Source: an uncultured archaeon (GTDB lineage: Archaea; Thermoproteota; Nitrososphaeria; Conexivisphaerales; CALBHZ01). Taken from it: a stretch of DNA of 6,387 nucleotides. The position numbers were made by a program, and so were the translations under genes. The notes below the pieces were generated by a model, which was not told the origin of the DNA, searched no databases, and worked only from the letters and a program-made list of their open reading frames with translations. The stretch's first letter is position 1. Every line of letters begins with the position of its first letter. This document shows, in pieces, positions 4,715-6,387 of the stretch. Location: contig CALBHZ010000073.1 of NCBI GenBank assembly GCA_937892815.1, positions 1 to 6,387 on the forward strand. Direction: 5' to 3'.

Positions 4715-6232
4715 ATGAGCAAAACTCACGTGGAAAAGGCAGGAATTGGAGAAATGGTAGGGACCTTTAAGAAGATAGTCGATAATCCTATTAGCAGATT
4801 TATACTCCGTGAAACTACGGGTTATTGTGAGAAGGATAAAGGTATAAGAGCTGAAGTTGGTCTAGAACTCTTCTTAGGGTTGAGGAAGGAGGCTTGTTTT
4901 CTCTGTACCCTTACATCCAAGTTAATAGGCTACATTATTAAAAAGGGAGCGTCGAGCTTTGGCGTTTCGGAGGAGACATTTAAGGAGAAGATGAAGGACG
5001 CTTACTGGAGAAGAGGGTTAGTATCGGTGCTTAAGGGAATTGCCTTATTTGGCGTTAGGAGACCTTTCGTGCCAGGAGCGCCATTTCAAATCGTCTGGAA
5101 TATCACTAGAGCATGCAACATGAACTGTATACATTGTTATGAAAACGCTGGGAGGAAGAATGAAAGGGAATTGACTCCAGATGAGGTAATTAGAGGGCTT
5201 AATATCTTAGCTGAAGCGGGGGTAACCAGCGTTGCCTTTTCCGGAGGAGAACCCACCATTCATCCCCATATTCTAGAATTTATTTCACATGCCCATAAGA
5301 GAGGGATGTTTGTAGCGATAGCAACGAACGGTTATCTTTTAGCGGATAGAAAGCTATGCAGGAAGTATGCAGAGGCGGGTTTGGGTTTTGTGCAAATAAG
5401 CTTAGATGGTATGGATCCTCAAACACACGATTCCTTTAGAAGGGTGAAGGGGGCATGGAGGAGAGCTGTAGAAGCTATAAGGAATTGCGTTGAGGAAGGC
5501 TTAAGTGTAGATGTGGCAACTACGGCTACCAAGTACAACTTACACGAGATACCTAAAATGATAGAGTTCGTGAGGAGTTTAGGAGCTCATTGGTTCACGA
5601 TATTTAACTTCATACCGACTGGAAGAGGTAGGGAGATAGTTGAAAGCGATCTCTCACCTCAAGAAAGGTTTGAATTGTTAAAGCTCGCCTTTCTGGAGAA
5701 CGAAAAGGGAAGGATGCAAGTTCTATCCACCGCCCCTCAATATGGAATGGTTGCGCAGGTCTTAAGCGCTAATAAAAATGAAGTAATAGTGCCTACTCAC
5801 TTCTACAACCCTAAGTACAGCGACCCTAAGGTTAGACAGCTAGCCGATTTCATCGGAGGTTGTGGAGCCGGAAGGTTCTACGTTAGCATAGAACCTAACG
5901 GCGATATATACCCATGCGTCTTCTTCCCTCATGAAGAGGAAGTTAAGGTAGGGAACTTGCTAAGAGATGATTTCGAAAAAATTTGGAGGGAAAACGAACT
6001 TCTCGAGAAGTTGAGAAATAAGGATATTCTAGAGGGATATTGTGGCGAGTGTCCGTTTAAGTATACTTGTGGAGGATGTAGGGCAAGGGCGTATAATTAC
6101 TTTAAGGACGTCCTCGCTCCCGATCCTGGATGTATTTACAACGTGAAGGAATGGGAGGAAGTGAAGAAGGCGATTAAGGAGGGAATCGAACTACCGCATA
6201 GAGGCCTCCTCATTCCTTTAAATAGAAGATGA
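4715..6232 (+). CDS. Radical SAM/SPASM enzyme with Cys-containing N-terminal domain, substrate unknown
   Basis: Radical S-adenosylmethionine enzyme of 505 residues. The N-terminal domain of about 120 residues carries Cys38, Cys61 and Cys64 (YCEKDK; ACFLC) and ends in [15 protein letters not shown]. The radical SAM barrel follows: CNMNCIHC (Cys134, 138, 141) binds the SAM-cleaving 4Fe-4S cluster, SGGEP at 176-180 contacts SAM, and QISLDG lies at 227-232. The C-terminal SPASM domain has seven Cys (383, 401, 443, 446, 452, 455, 473) in the C..GxxxxC..CxxCxxxxxC arrangement, enough for two auxiliary clusters. SPASM enzymes often modify peptides, but others act on cofactors or small molecules. I recall archaeal relatives with a similar N-terminal extension but no assigned function. 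It heads an operon with the next radical SAM gene. Confidence 0.9.
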   Translation: MSKTHVEKAGIGEMVGTFKKIVDNPISRFILRETTGYCEKDKGIRAEVGLELFLGLRKEACFLCTLTSKLIGYIIKKGASSFGVSEETFKEKMKDAYWRRGLVSVLKGIALFGVRRPFVPGAPFQIVWNITRACNMNCIHCYENAGRKNERELTPDEVIRGLNILAEAGVTSVAFSGGEPTIHPHILEFISHAHKRGMFVAIATNGYLLADRKLCRKYAEAGLGFVQISLDGMDPQTHDSFRRVKGAWRRAVEAIRNCVEEGLSVDVATTATKYNLHEIPKMIEFVRSLGAHWFTIFNFIPTGRGREIVESDLSPQERFELLKLAFLENEKGRMQVLSTAPQYGMVAQVLSANKNEVIVPTHFYNPKYSDPKVRQLADFIGGCGAGRFYVSIEPNGDIYPCVFFPHEEEVKVGNLLRDDFEKIWRENELLEKLRNKDILEGYCGECPFKYTCGGCRARAYNYFKDVLAPDPGCIYNVKEWEEVKKAIKEGIELPHRGLLIPLNRR

Positions 6233-6387
6233 AGCATGTTGATGTCTTACTAATTAATCCGATAGATAAGACGCAGCTTAAGAATAGGCTAGGCATTAAA
6301 GCTCCCCCGTTAAACCTGCTCTATCTAGCTTCCATGTTGGAGAAGTTCTCTAGATCGGTTAAGATCATAGATGATAACCTGTACGAG
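6229..6387 (+). CDS. Radical SAM protein with B12-binding-type N-terminus (cut by window edge)
   Basis: The first 53 codons are in the window and the frame is still open at the right edge. The product begins [12 protein letters not shown], then [15 protein letters not shown] and [10 protein letters not shown]. This matches the first beta-strand, the PPLxLLYLAxxLE helix and the second strand of the cobalamin-binding-like domain that precedes the radical SAM barrel in class B radical SAM methylases and related Fe-S oxidoreductases. The radical SAM part itself is outside the window, so the catalytic class is inferred. Its ATG overlaps the stop of the upstream SPASM gene as ATGA, with no clear Shine-Dalgarno, indicating translational coupling. 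Known relatives include methylases and archaeal lipid-modifying enzymes; nothing here selects among them. Confidence 0.78.
   Translation, partial: MKHVDVLLINPIDKTQLKNRLGIKAPPLNLLYLASMLEKFSRSVKIIDDNLYE

Noticed and set aside
4715..6232. SPASM enzyme as tetraether synthase (Tes) or heme synthase AhbD
   Set aside because: Length near 505 fits Tes, but the sequence as I recall Tes has different N-terminal Cys motifs and metal sites. AhbD is shorter and lacks this N-terminal domain. The evidence does not support naming either.

Overview
The window looks like chromosomal DNA of a thermophilic archaeon, most likely of the Thermoproteota/crenarchaeal side; the genus cannot be read from the sequence. 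The reasons are TATA boxes about 28-34 bases upstream of most first-gene start codons with almost no 5' leader, Arg codons dominated by AGA/AGG, a DUF432-MscS gene pair, and A+T-rich gaps that are short or absent. No tRNA, rRNA, CRISPR array, insertion sequence or long repeat was seen.

Layout. At the left edge (1-190, minus) is the start of a type II NADP-dependent isocitrate dehydrogenase. A 180-base divergent gap follows, then a small heat-shock protein Hsp20 (371-814, plus). It meets a rhomboid-type intramembrane protease (818-1402, minus) tail to tail. A 160-base divergent gap with a perfect 13-base dyad leads to a RibU-like riboflavin ECF transporter S component (1563-2195, plus), which abuts the 3' end of an MscS-type mechanosensitive channel (2196-2996, minus). 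The channel forms a tight two-gene operon with an upstream DUF432 protein (2998-3633, minus). Next come, both on minus, a FlK-type hotdog thioesterase (3683-4063) and a winged-HTH regulator (4096-4584, start moved downstream from the longest frame). Divergent from the regulator is a 505-residue radical SAM/SPASM enzyme with a Cys-containing N-terminal domain (4715-6232, plus). Its stop overlaps, as ATGA, the start of a second enzyme resembling a B12-binding-domain radical SAM protein that runs off the right edge (6229-6387).

How the parts fit. The left half is a set of mostly unrelated housekeeping, stress and membrane genes. The most interesting unit is on the right: a regulator divergently paired with two translationally coupled radical SAM enzymes. 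That layout suggests a dedicated, regulated modification pathway whose substrate cannot be told from this window. The thioesterase behind the regulator may or may not belong to it.

Regulatory reading. The rhomboid, ribU, DUF432, thioesterase and radical SAM genes, and probably hsp20, appear to be leaderless or nearly so. The icd gene, mscS (internal to an operon) and the regulator have Shine-Dalgarno-like sequences. The icd fragment also has a codon preference unlike its neighbours.
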